This document shows, piece after piece, positions 8,232 through 14,989 of a DNA stretch of 18,013 nt (position 1 is its first letter; the number at the start of each line of letters is the position of its first letter). The notes under the pieces are model-generated. The model saw only the letters and a list, made by a program, of their open reading frames with translations, made no database searches and was not told where the DNA came from. The position numbers and the translations under genes are program-made. The stretch comes from Dehalococcoidia bacterium (GTDB lineage: Bacteria; Chloroflexota; Dehalococcoidia; Dehalococcoidales; E44-bin46): contig CP070810.1 of the NCBI GenBank assembly GCA_020343755.1, positions 868,406-886,418 of the forward strand. Reading direction: 5' to 3'.

Positions 8232-8305
8232 TCGGGGAGGCTTGAAGAGGTTAAAATTAAGGTGGAAATCCTGTGCTAAGGCCTATATGTCTCCACCTTT
8301 CCCGA
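8232..8305 (+). ncRNA. Nested stem-loop RNA element in the ilvN-ilvC spacer (candidate)
   Basis: An inner perfect 8-bp inverted repeat, AAGGTGGA (8259-8266) with TCCACCTT (8292-8299), is directly adjoined on its 3' side by TCCCGA (8300-8305), which pairs with TCGGGGA (8232-8238) allowing one bulged G. The result is a composite structure with a 25-base terminal loop holding the palindrome AGGCCT and a 20-base purine/AT-rich internal strand. No riboswitch family was recognised, and no T-run follows, so it is not a simple terminator. It could be a processing or stability element, or a cis-regulator of ilvC. Confidence 0.35.
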
Positions 8306-8323
8306 CTGTGAAATAATAGTTTT

Positions 8324-8350
8324 AGGGACTTTGAGGAGGGTTGTGTCCTT
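8324..8350 (+). other. Second hairpin upstream of ilvC
   Basis: AGGGAC (8324-8329) can pair with GTCCTT (8345-8350), six pairs including one G-U, across a 15-base purine-rich loop that contains GAGGAGGG. The loop resembles a Shine-Dalgarno sequence, but no start codon with a long frame follows it. Weak evidence of a structured leader together with the element just upstream. Confidence 0.25.
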
Positions 8351-8425
8351 TTGAAAACATCTTCTTTGTGACGGAGGGACAGGTTACTAAGCTTAAAATA
8401 ATAATTAAAAAGGAGATGATAAATC

Positions 8426-9418
8426 ATGGCTAAGATTTACTATGATAGCGATTGCAACCTAAGTTTGCTTGATGGGAAGGTGGTGGGGATTATAGGTTTT
8501 GGAAGTCAGGGGCATGCCCATGCTCAAAACCTCAGGGATAGCGGTTGCCATGTAATGGTGGCTGAAGCCAAGGGGAGTGAGGGCTGGAAGAAGGCCAAGG
8601 AGGCTGGGTTTGATGTATTAATGGCTGATGAAGTGGCAGGGCAAGCTGATATTATTGTGATGCTGGTTCCTGACCAGTTACATCGAGATGTATACTATCA
8701 GTTTGTTGAGAAGGGATTAGCCCCAGGCAATACCCTTATGTTTGCTCATGGCTTTAACATCCATTATGGACAGATTATTCCGCCCCCCAATATTGATGTT
8801 AGTATGATAGCTCCCAAGTGCCCGGGTCATATGCTGAGGCAGCTTTATACTGAAGGCAAGGGCTCGCCGGCAATTGTAGCGGTTCATCAGGATGCCTCAG
8901 GTAAAGCCAAGGATGTAGCCCTTGCCTATGCCAAGGGCATCGGTTGCTCACGAGCCGGCATCATAGAGACGACCTTTGCTGAGGAGACTGAGACCGACCT
9001 CTTCGGTGAGCAGACAGTGCTCTGTGGTGGGATTTCGGCTCTAATAAAGGCTGGCTTTGAAACGCTGGTTGAGGCTGGCTATCAGCCAGAGATAGCCTAT
9101 TTTGAGGTCTGTCACGAGCTTAAGCTTATCATTGACCTGATATATCAGGGCGGCTTATCTTACATGCGCTACTCAGTCAGTGATACTGCAGAGTATGGTG
9201 ATTATACTCGGGGACCACGGGTTATTGATGAAATGGTTAAAGATGAGATGATGCAAATCCTGGCTGAAGTTCAGGATGGTAGCTTTGCTAAGGAATGGAT
9301 TTTAGAAAACCAGGCTGGGCGTCCGGTGTATAATGCCTTAAAGCGCATGGATGAAGAACATCCCCTTGAGATTGTGGGTAAAGAGCTACGCCAGATGATG
9401 CCGTGGCTTAAGAAATAA
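8426..9418 (+). CDS. ilvC: Ketol-acid reductoisomerase (class I)
   Basis: Mg2+-dependent alkyl migration and NAD(P)H reduction of acetolactate/acetohydroxybutyrate to the dihydroxy acids used by IlvD. At 330 residues it is a normal short class I enzyme. The Rossmann motif is GFGSQGHAHAQN from G24; expected catalytic residues are H108, K131, D191 and E195 in ETDLFGEQ, E227 and E231 in FEVCHELK, and S252 in YSVSDTAEYGDYTRGPR. The beta2-alphaB loop reads VMVAEAKGSEGW (43-54): the arginine usual in NADPH enzymes (GLRxGS) is Ala and an acidic E47 is present, which suggests altered cofactor preference. A strong AGGAGATGA ribosome site (8411-8419) precedes ATG. The 203-base spacer before it is the largest within the core pathway genes. 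Confidence 0.96.
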   Translation: MAKIYYDSDCNLSLLDGKVVGIIGFGSQGHAHAQNLRDSGCHVMVAEAKGSEGWKKAKEAGFDVLMADEVAGQADIIVMLVPDQLHRDVYYQFVEKGLAPGNTLMFAHGFNIHYGQIIPPPNIDVSMIAPKCPGHMLRQLYTEGKGSPAIVAVHQDASGKAKDVALAYAKGIGCSRAGIIETTFAEETETDLFGEQTVLCGGISALIKAGFETLVEAGYQPEIAYFEVCHELKLIIDLIYQGGLSYMRYSVSDTAEYGDYTRGPRVIDEMVKDEMMQILAEVQDGSFAKEWILENQAGRPVYNALKRMDEEHPLEIVGKELRQMMPWLKK

Positions 9419-9456
9419 AACGAAAAATAGATTTATTAAAGGTTGAAGGGTTAGCT

Positions 9457-10977
9457 GTGGATAAGGTAATAATATTTGATACAACGTTACGGGATGGGGA
9501 ACAGGCGGCGGGGGGAACACTCAATATCCAGGAGAAATTGGATATAGCCAAGCAACTGGAGAAGCTTGGGGTAGATGTCATTGAAGCTGGATTTCCTATT
9601 AGCTCTACAGGCGACTTTGATGCAGTAAGGCTTATCGCCAAAGAGGTCCGTACCCCCGTAATTTGTGCTTTGGCTCGGGCTCATCCCGATGATATCGACC
9701 AGGCTTGGGAGGCAGTTAGAGAAGCTGAGCATCCACGAATACACGTGTTTCTTTCGGCTTCAGATATACATCTACTTCATCAGCTCAAAAAGAGCCGTGA
9801 GGAGATTCTGGAGATGTCTCGCACCATGGTAGCTCGGGCTAAGAAATATACTGATGATATAGAGTTTTCACCGATGGATGCCAGTCGGACTGAGCCTGAG
9901 TATCTGTATCAAATCTTGGCAGCAGTTATTGATGCCGGAGCTACTACGGTAAATATACCTGATACGGTGGGTTATGCTATACCAGCCGAGTTTGGTAGTC
10001 TGATTGAGGGGATTCTTCAAAATGTGCCCAATATTAATCGGGCTATAGTTAGCGTTCATTGCCATGACGACCTGGGTCTAGCCGTGGCTAACAGCTTGGA
10101 AGCAGTCAAGCGGGGGGCAAGGCAGGTGGAGTGCACTATTAATGGCATTGGAGAAAGGGCAGGTAATGCCTCGCTTGAGGAGATTGTGATGGCTATCAAG
10201 ACCCGCAAGGACTTTTTCAACCTGACTACGAATATTAATACCACACAAATTTATAGAGCTAGTCGATTAGTAAGTGAGCTAACTGGTTTTTTGGTTCCGC
10301 CCAATAAGGCGATTGTTGGCGCTAACGCTTTTAGTCATGAGTCGGGCATCCACCAAGATGGTGTCATCAAGATGCCGATAACCTATGAGATAATGGACCC
10401 CAGGACAGTAGGTATACCAGCTAGCAGCCTGGTGCTGGGTAAGCTTAGCGGGCGGCACGCCTTCAGGGAACGGCTGGCAGAATTAGGCTATAGCTTATCT
10501 GAGGAAGATTTCAACCGTGCCTTCAATGCGTTTAAGCAGCTGGCTGATAAAAAGAAGGAGGTTACTGACAAGGATATTGAGTCCCTGGTTGCTGAGGAGC
10601 TGCGCACTGTCTCTGAAGTGTATCACCTTGACCGAGTTCAGGTGTCTTGTGGCGATAGAGGTATTCCCACCGCCGCTGTCAGGCTTATTGCTCCTGATGG
10701 TCAGGTTCTAGCCGACGCTGCTCTTGGGACAGGACCGGTGGATGCCGTCTATAAGGCTATTAACCGGCTGGTGGGAGTGCCCAATGTGCTTACTGAATTT
10801 ACCGTTAAGTCGATAACTGAAGGCATCGATGCTATTGGTGAGGTGCTTATCAGGATAGAGAGTGAGGACGTGACCTACACCGGACGGGGTGCTGATACTG
10901 ATATTATTGTTGCCAGCGCTAAAGCCTATATTAACGCCCTTAATAGGCTACTGGCAGCAAAGAAGGCGGCTGGATAG
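9457..10977 (+). CDS. leuA: 2-Isopropylmalate synthase
   Basis: Condenses acetyl-CoA with 2-ketoisovalerate, the committed step to leucine. The 506 residues hold the full bacterial LeuA layout: an HMGL-like TIM barrel beginning with FDTTLRDGEQ (R12, D13), the metal-binding HCH motif H201/H203, NGIGERAGNASLEE, a linker with FSHESGIHQDG, and the C-terminal LeuA regulatory domain (about 370-500) that normally carries leucine feedback inhibition. The segment after DGEQ is AAGGTLN instead of the common SPGASL/M-N, a mild deviation next to the active site. Translation starts at GTG with GAAGGG upstream. A citramalate synthase is the main alternative, but a separate cimA-type gene at the end of the window makes LeuA the better reading. 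Confidence 0.93.
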   Translation: MDKVIIFDTTLRDGEQAAGGTLNIQEKLDIAKQLEKLGVDVIEAGFPISSTGDFDAVRLIAKEVRTPVICALARAHPDDIDQAWEAVREAEHPRIHVFLSASDIHLLHQLKKSREEILEMSRTMVARAKKYTDDIEFSPMDASRTEPEYLYQILAAVIDAGATTVNIPDTVGYAIPAEFGSLIEGILQNVPNINRAIVSVHCHDDLGLAVANSLEAVKRGARQVECTINGIGERAGNASLEEIVMAIKTRKDFFNLTTNINTTQIYRASRLVSELTGFLVPPNKAIVGANAFSHESGIHQDGVIKMPITYEIMDPRTVGIPASSLVLGKLSGRHAFRERLAELGYSLSEEDFNRAFNAFKQLADKKKEVTDKDIESLVAEELRTVSEVYHLDRVQVSCGDRGIPTAAVRLIAPDGQVLADAALGTGPVDAVYKAINRLVGVPNVLTEFTVKSITEGIDAIGEVLIRIESEDVTYTGRGADTDIIVASAKAYINALNRLLAAKKAAG

Positions 10978-10998
10978 TCTTTTGAACTAGGTAACGAG

Positions 10999-11403
10999 AT
11001 GTCAGTTGAGCTACAAATGGTCCTTCGTCTCCTGCTGGCAGCCGGCCTGGGGGCGGCTATTGGTTACCAGCGGGAGAAAGCAGCTAAGCCAGCCGGTCTC
11101 AGAACTCACATCCTTATCTGCGTTGGTGCCGCCCTATTTACCGTAGCTTCGCTTTATGGATTCGGTCCTATCGCTGATGTGGGCAGAGTGGCGGCGGGAG
11201 TAGTCGCCGGTGTAGGTTTTATTGGCGCTGGAGCAATTATTCGTCGGGACGAAGGTGGTATTGTTGCCGGGTTGACTACCGCGGCTACTATATGGGCAGT
11301 GGCGGCTATCGGTCTGGCAGCTGGTGCTGGTTTATATTTAGTTGCCGGTGTCACCACTGCGATTACATTGGGTGTGTTATTCCTTCCCCGCCATATTCGG
11401 TAA
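10999..11403 (+). CDS. MgtC/SapB-family membrane protein
   Basis: A 134-residue integral membrane protein with the MgtC N-terminal signature: GAAIGYQREKAAKPAGLRTHILICVGAA near residues 19-46, a GVGFIGAGAIIRRD motif near 72-85, and GLTTAATIWAVAAIGLAAG near 91-109. Four or so hydrophobic helices are apparent, and the cytoplasmic C-terminal ACT-like domain of longer MgtC proteins is absent. In other bacteria this family is linked to Mg2+ limitation, ATP synthase control and virulence, but the biochemical role of short members is not settled. It lies 21 bases after leuA and 36 bases before leuC, co-directional, so it is probably co-transcribed with the leucine genes; a functional link to leucine synthesis is not evident from sequence. 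Confidence 0.85.
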   Translation: MSVELQMVLRLLLAAGLGAAIGYQREKAAKPAGLRTHILICVGAALFTVASLYGFGPIADVGRVAAGVVAGVGFIGAGAIIRRDEGGIVAGLTTAATIWAVAAIGLAAGAGLYLVAGVTTAITLGVLFLPRHIR

Positions 11404-11439
11404 TAGCCTCTCTTAATACTCCAAAGAAGGAGAACTACA

Positions 11440-12696
11440 TTGACTTTAACTGAAAAGATACTAGCTGCTCATGCTGATAAGAAGAAGGTTAGCCCTGGTG
11501 AATTCGTCAACGTCAGGGTAGACCTGATTCTGGCTAATGATGTTACTGCCCCTATTGCTATAAGGGAGTTTCGGAGAATAGGGGTAGATAAGGCCTTTGA
11601 CCCTCGAAAGATAGTGATGGTGCCTGACCACTTTGTGCCTAATAAAGACATTGCCTCTGCTGAGCAGGCTAAACTGATGCGAGAGTTTTGCTATGAGCAG
11701 GGAATAATCTATTTTGAAGTCGGGCAGTCGGGCATTGAACATGTACTTTTGCCCGAGCAGGGCCTGGTACTACCCGGTGATGTAGTTATCGGGGCTGATT
11801 CGCACACCTGCACCTACGGTGCTTTGGGTGCTTTTGCTACTGGTATGGGGTCAACTGATATCGCAGTGGCGATGGCAACAGGGGACATCTGGATGAAGGT
11901 GCCACCTACTATTAAGCTGGTTTATCACGGCAGTCTGAGGGAATGGGTGGGGGGCAAAGACTTAATACTGTATACCATTGGTGATATTGGTGTTGATGGT
12001 GCCCTGTATTCGGCGATAGAGTTTACCGGTGAGGCAATAGACTCACTATCAATGGATGGACGATTTACCATAGCTAATATGGCTATTGAGGCTGGAGCTA
12101 AGGCTGGCATCTTCAGGGTAGATAATAGGACTCAGCTTTACATAAAGTCTCGTGCTAAACGCTCCTACAGAGTTTATGAACCAGATAGTGATGCTGAATA
12201 TGCTCAGATTATTGACTATGATGTCTCAGATATCGAGCCCCAGGTTGCCTTGCCTCACTCACCAGCTAACACTAGGTCGGTTAGTCAGGTAGGGAATGTG
12301 GAGATAAATCAGGCGGTAATTGGTAGTTGCACTAACGGTCGTGTTGAGGACTTGCGCCTTGCTGCCCAAATATTGAAGCGGAGAAAGATTCACCCGGGGG
12401 TGCGGTGCATTATTATCCCTGGCTCACAGCAGGTATACCTTGATGCCCTGACTGAAGGGCTAGTAGAGACGTTTGTCAGGGCAGGGGCAGTAGTCAGCAC
12501 TCCTACCTGTGGTCCCTGCCTTGGTGGTCATATGGGGGTTCTGGCTGATGGCGAAAGGTGCATCTCAACCACCAACCGCAACTTTGTTGGCAGGATGGGC
12601 AGCCCTAAATCAGAGGTCTATCTATCCAATCCCGCTGTGGCTGCCGCCAGCGCCATCGCTGGTAGGATTGTCAGCCCAGAGGAGGTTATCACCTGA
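11440..12696 (+). CDS. leuC: 3-Isopropylmalate dehydratase, large subunit
   Basis: With LeuD it isomerises 2- to 3-isopropylmalate; the same pair probably also converts citramalate to 3-methylmalate when CimA is used. The 418-residue length matches the shorter archaeal/HacA-like LeuC type. [4Fe-4S] ligands are C297 in IGSCTNGR and C357/C360 in TCGPCLGGH. GADSHTCTYGALGAFATGMGSTD and TTNRNFVGRMGSP are the conserved substrate-side segments. Translation starts at TTG behind a good AAGAAGGAG site. Unlike the usual arrangement leuD does not follow directly: three accessory genes separate them, and a decayed copy of the leuC 3' end is found at 13334-13420. Confidence 0.95.
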   Translation: MTLTEKILAAHADKKKVSPGEFVNVRVDLILANDVTAPIAIREFRRIGVDKAFDPRKIVMVPDHFVPNKDIASAEQAKLMREFCYEQGIIYFEVGQSGIEHVLLPEQGLVLPGDVVIGADSHTCTYGALGAFATGMGSTDIAVAMATGDIWMKVPPTIKLVYHGSLREWVGGKDLILYTIGDIGVDGALYSAIEFTGEAIDSLSMDGRFTIANMAIEAGAKAGIFRVDNRTQLYIKSRAKRSYRVYEPDSDAEYAQIIDYDVSDIEPQVALPHSPANTRSVSQVGNVEINQAVIGSCTNGRVEDLRLAAQILKRRKIHPGVRCIIIPGSQQVYLDALTEGLVETFVRAGAVVSTPTCGPCLGGHMGVLADGERCISTTNRNFVGRMGSPKSEVYLSNPAVAAASAIAGRIVSPEEVIT

Positions 12697-12712
12697 CGAT
12701 GGGTGATGGATT

Positions 12713-13306
12713 ATGGTAGAAAGTGACGAAGTAGAACGGCTAAAAAGTTCAGATAAAACAGAGCTGCTTGAATTGTTAACTCAAGCCTTTAAAGAGCACC
12801 CCTTGATTCCAGCCCTTGGTGCTAACCCAGAGGCAACAGGACCAGTGATGAATGCTTTCCTTGACTGCTTCGGAGGGGTTGAAAGAGTCTTACTGTACGG
12901 GATTCGGAAAGATAATAAGCTTGTTTGTGCTTCAGTTTCTTTAGATTCTAGCGTAGAACCATCTGAACCAGCGCTGGTGAGGTTTATCTTTTCTCTATAC
13001 CGGGCTTTAGGATGGCGTATTGTCAGGGAGTTTGAAGTAGTTCATAAAGAAGAACCAAAATATGAAGACCGCTATCTTGAGCTGGTAATCTTTGGCACAT
13101 TGCCTGCCTATCAACGACAAGGATTGGGACGCGAAATGTTGCATTTTCTCTATAATGAGGCAAAGAAGGAGGGGTATAAAGGGGTAATACTGGTTGCTGA
13201 TCGTAATACACCCGCCTTTAATCTATACTTGAAAGAGGGATTCATTGTGGATAGGGAATTTACCATAGGAGATGCAACCCTATGCTGGATGCGACTGGTG
13301 TTTTAA
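12713..13306 (+). CDS. GNAT-family N-acetyltransferase
   Basis: A 197-residue protein with one GNAT domain. The acetyl-CoA pyrophosphate-binding motif A is visible in YLELVIFGTLPAYQRQGLGREML (about 118-140), followed by a helix and motif B-like NTPAFNLYLKEGFIVDREF near the C terminus. The substrate cannot be inferred; the N-terminal half, with TELLELLTQAFKEHPLIPALG, resembles acetyltransferases of small molecules. It starts 16 bases after leuC with only a weak GGGTGATGG ribosome site and is followed by a duplicated, decayed leuC end, which indicates that this gene was inserted between leuC and leuD. Confidence 0.85.
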   Translation: MVESDEVERLKSSDKTELLELLTQAFKEHPLIPALGANPEATGPVMNAFLDCFGGVERVLLYGIRKDNKLVCASVSLDSSVEPSEPALVRFIFSLYRALGWRIVREFEVVHKEEPKYEDRYLELVIFGTLPAYQRQGLGREMLHFLYNEAKKEGYKGVILVADRNTPAFNLYLKEGFIVDREFTIGDATLCWMRLVF

Positions 13307-13328
13307 GCGCCCTTTGTCCAGGGGGCGT
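13307..13328 (+). other. Hairpin after the GNAT gene
   Basis: GCGCCC (13307-13312) pairs with GGGCGT (13323-13328) over a 10-base loop directly after the GNAT stop codon. There is no T-run, so it would be a weak terminator at most. Confidence 0.25.
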
Positions 13329-13333
13329 CACAG

Positions 13334-13420
13334 CAACCGCAACTTTGTCGGTAGGATTGCCAGCCCGGAGAGGTTTTGGGCTGAGATTGGTGGCAGAAGA
13401 AATACTGGAGGAGTTTTAGA
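13334..13420 (+). pseudogene. Decayed second copy of the leuC 3' end
   Basis: Bases 13334-13366 match leuC 12573-12605 at 29 of 33 positions in the same codon phase, reading NRNFVGRIASP against NRNFVGRMGSP. What follows (AEIGGR, then in another frame EILEEF and a TAG at 13418-13420) resembles the last residues of LeuC (AIAGR...SPEEVIT and stop), with about 18 codons missing and a frameshift. After both stops comes a similar GATGGG[TC]GA. It is a non-coding remnant of a second leuC end, lying directly after the GNAT cargo gene. Confidence 0.7.
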
Positions 13421-13472
13421 TGGGCGAAGTCCCTGTTATAAAATATTTCCCCCTCCCTCGAAAGGAGAGTCA

Positions 13473-13493
13473 GAGAGAAGCGAAGCCTCTCTC
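13473..13493 (+). repeat. GAGAGA/TCTCTC inverted repeat
   Basis: GAGAGA (13473-13478) pairs with TCTCTC (13488-13493), with an A/C mismatch and one further G-C pair around the loop CGAAG. It lies in a gene-free stretch rich in C/T and A/G blocks and is probably part of the same intergenic repeat as the palindrome at 13505-13533. Confidence 0.4.
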
Positions 13494-13504
13494 AAACAAC
13501 TGAT

Positions 13505-13533
13505 TCCCCTTCCCCTTATCAAGGGGAAGGGGA
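13505..13533 (+). repeat. REP-like palindrome in the leuC-leuD accessory block
   Basis: A perfect 13-bp inverted repeat (TCCCCTTCCCCTT and its complement) around the 3-base loop ATC. It is followed by more AAGGGG-type purine blocks to about 13548. No T-run follows on either strand, so a dispersed palindromic intergenic repeat (REP or small MITE type) is more likely than a terminator. It separates the decayed leuC end from the next two genes. Confidence 0.65.
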
Positions 13534-13574
13534 TAAAGGGGATAGGGTTATTATAATTAAGGGGGTGAGGTTCA

Positions 13575-14057
13575 ATGGTTAAAACGCGCAAAACCTGGAG
13601 AGAGAAATTGGAAAATCCTCCAAAAGGTTTACCTAAAGTAGTTAGTGGTCCTCCAAAGTGGGAAAAGAGGTTTGGGGGTAGAAGAGTTCTTGTAGCCACG
13701 CCGCTTCTTGTTGATGGCTTGATACGAAAAGTCCAAAAGGGGAAACTTGTTACTATAAGACAAATTAGAGAACGCCTTGCCCAAGAGTTTAAAGCCGATT
13801 CCACCTGTCCCCTCACCACTGGAATTTTTGTCCGCATTGCTGCTGAAACCGCCGAGGAGGATTTGCGGATGGGGAGGCAAGAGATAACGCCCTACTGGCG
13901 GGTAATCAGGGATGATGGCAGTCTAAATGAGAAATTCCCCGGCGGCGTAGCTACCCAAGCTACCCATTTAGAGGAGGAAGGGCACACCATTGAACCCGGC
14001 AAAGGCAAAAAACCACCCAAGGTAAAGGACTTCGGGAATTCTTTGCAAGAATTGTGA
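13575..14057 (+). CDS. Alkyltransferase-like (MGMT-fold) protein lacking the catalytic Cys
   Basis: A 160-residue protein whose C-terminal part follows the winged-helix domain of O6-alkylguanine-DNA alkyltransferases: KGKLVTIRQIRERLAQEF (about 55-72) in place of the usual KGKVTTYGEIA segment, TTGIFVRIAAE where the DNA-binding helix with the arginine finger lies, and PYWRVIRDDGSL (106-117) in place of PCHRVIRSDGSL, then FPGGVATQATHLEEEGHTI. The methyl-acceptor Cys is Y107 and the following His is W108, so it cannot be a suicide methyltransferase; in known ATL proteins Trp replaces that Cys and the protein binds alkylated guanine for excision repair. The first 40 residues are Lys/Pro-rich. GGGGGTGAGG precedes ATG. 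Its stop overlaps the next gene in GTGA. Homology is inferred by motif only. Confidence 0.6.
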   Translation: MVKTRKTWREKLENPPKGLPKVVSGPPKWEKRFGGRRVLVATPLLVDGLIRKVQKGKLVTIRQIRERLAQEFKADSTCPLTTGIFVRIAAETAEEDLRMGRQEITPYWRVIRDDGSLNEKFPGGVATQATHLEEEGHTIEPGKGKKPPKVKDFGNSLQEL

Positions 14058-14983
14058 CTGTGAAGAAGAATAACAATTACCACTCAGAAGTGAAAGATAA
14101 AATCAAAGGGGAAATTAAAAAATCAGGCTTTCCTTTGGAACTTTACGTCCTTAACATTTGCTCGAAAAAGAACACGGGACGAATGCCTAATATTCATTAT
14201 GTATATGAAGGAAAGTTAAGAGAAATTGACCTATACGCTTTCTTTGAAGAAATTAATTTACACCCCAAAAAGGGAGAAAATCTTCAGCATACCAGTACTT
14301 CAATGATTGTAGCATGTAAGAAGTCAGAAGAAAGACCATGGGTATTCTTTTCTTCAAGTATGCACCAATCTGAGGATGTATTTTACTTCACCAAATATGT
14401 TAGTGAATTTGACTCATATCTCAAGCAAGAAGGGAAATATCCATTGCCAGGTCAAATTTACAAGGATTTGGAAAAGAACCATTACATGGATAAAACAATA
14501 TCTAAATGCATTACTTATTCTGAGGCATTTAAAAAAGATCGGTCTTCTCCCTCACAGATTTATGAGGCCATCGAGTCAGTACTCAATTTCCTGCGCTACA
14601 GAAGAGAATTATACCTGAGGCATCTCAAAAAGCTTGGCTGTTTTACCGAGTTTTTCTTCCCTGTAATCGTTTTAGATGGGCTCTTATTTGAGGCAAGGCT
14701 TGAAGGAGAAGAAGTGAATCTAGTAGAAAAAGACCATATTCAACTTCGAACTGACTATGCTGAGGAAATATTTATCATAGATGTTGTCAGAAAAGGTAAT
14801 TTTAAGAATTTCTTCCAGTCAATTGAAAAAGACCATCTGTCATTTGTGAAGGCCATAAATAAGCTTCGTTGCCCCAAAGATTACAAAACTCGATTACGAA
14901 GAAAGATAGACCAGGAATTGAAAGAATTCAAATTGCCTTTTCCTCCTGAGTTCTATCAAAGGGAAGTTTGGAAACGAGGTTGA
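14054..14983 (+). CDS. Putative PD-(D/E)XK-like nuclease-fold protein, possibly inactive
   Basis: A 309-residue protein of no family I can name. The N-terminal 100 residues look like a restriction-endonuclease fold: helix GFPLELYV with E29, strand NIHYVYEGKLREIDLYAF carrying D59, then MIVACKKSEERPWVFF carrying A87-C88-K89. This matches the D...(D/E)xK pattern of proteins with VECKKS except that the acidic residue is Ala (GCA, one base from GAA). The rest is helical and charged with a hydrophobic strand FFFPVIVLDG. Start: GTG at 14054, overlapping the ATL-like stop by 4 bases (GTGA); a second GTG at 14060 is possible. The gene is visibly more A+T-rich than the ilv/leu genes, a sign of separate origin. 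The nuclease reading is an inference from motif shape. Confidence 0.5.
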   Translation: MTVKKNNNYHSEVKDKIKGEIKKSGFPLELYVLNICSKKNTGRMPNIHYVYEGKLREIDLYAFFEEINLHPKKGENLQHTSTSMIVACKKSEERPWVFFSSSMHQSEDVFYFTKYVSEFDSYLKQEGKYPLPGQIYKDLEKNHYMDKTISKCITYSEAFKKDRSSPSQIYEAIESVLNFLRYRRELYLRHLKKLGCFTEFFFPVIVLDGLLFEARLEGEEVNLVEKDHIQLRTDYAEEIFIIDVVRKGNFKNFFQSIEKDHLSFVKAINKLRCPKDYKTRLRRKIDQELKEFKLPFPPEFYQREVWKRG

Positions 14984-14989
14984 TAATTA

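Noticed and set aside
8223..8425. T-box or other known riboswitch before ilvC
   Set aside because: No AGGGTGGNACCGCG T-box sequence or other core motif I recognise; kept only as an unnamed structured element.
13505..13533. Palindrome as an intrinsic terminator
   Set aside because: The stem is strong, but neither strand has a T-run after it and genes continue on the same strand.
13272..13556. A 94-codon + strand frame after the GNAT gene
   Set aside because: It starts inside the GNAT gene, runs through the decayed leuC end and the palindromic repeat, and has low-complexity composition; it is not a coherent protein.
13421..13574. CRISPR array
   Set aside because: The repeats are palindromic and purine/pyrimidine blocks, with no regular direct-repeat/spacer periodicity and no cas genes.
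13436..13837. Antisense frame of 133 codons across the repeat and the ATL-like gene
   Set aside because: Includes the translated palindrome and no known domain; the + strand gene has a ribosome site and clear motifs.
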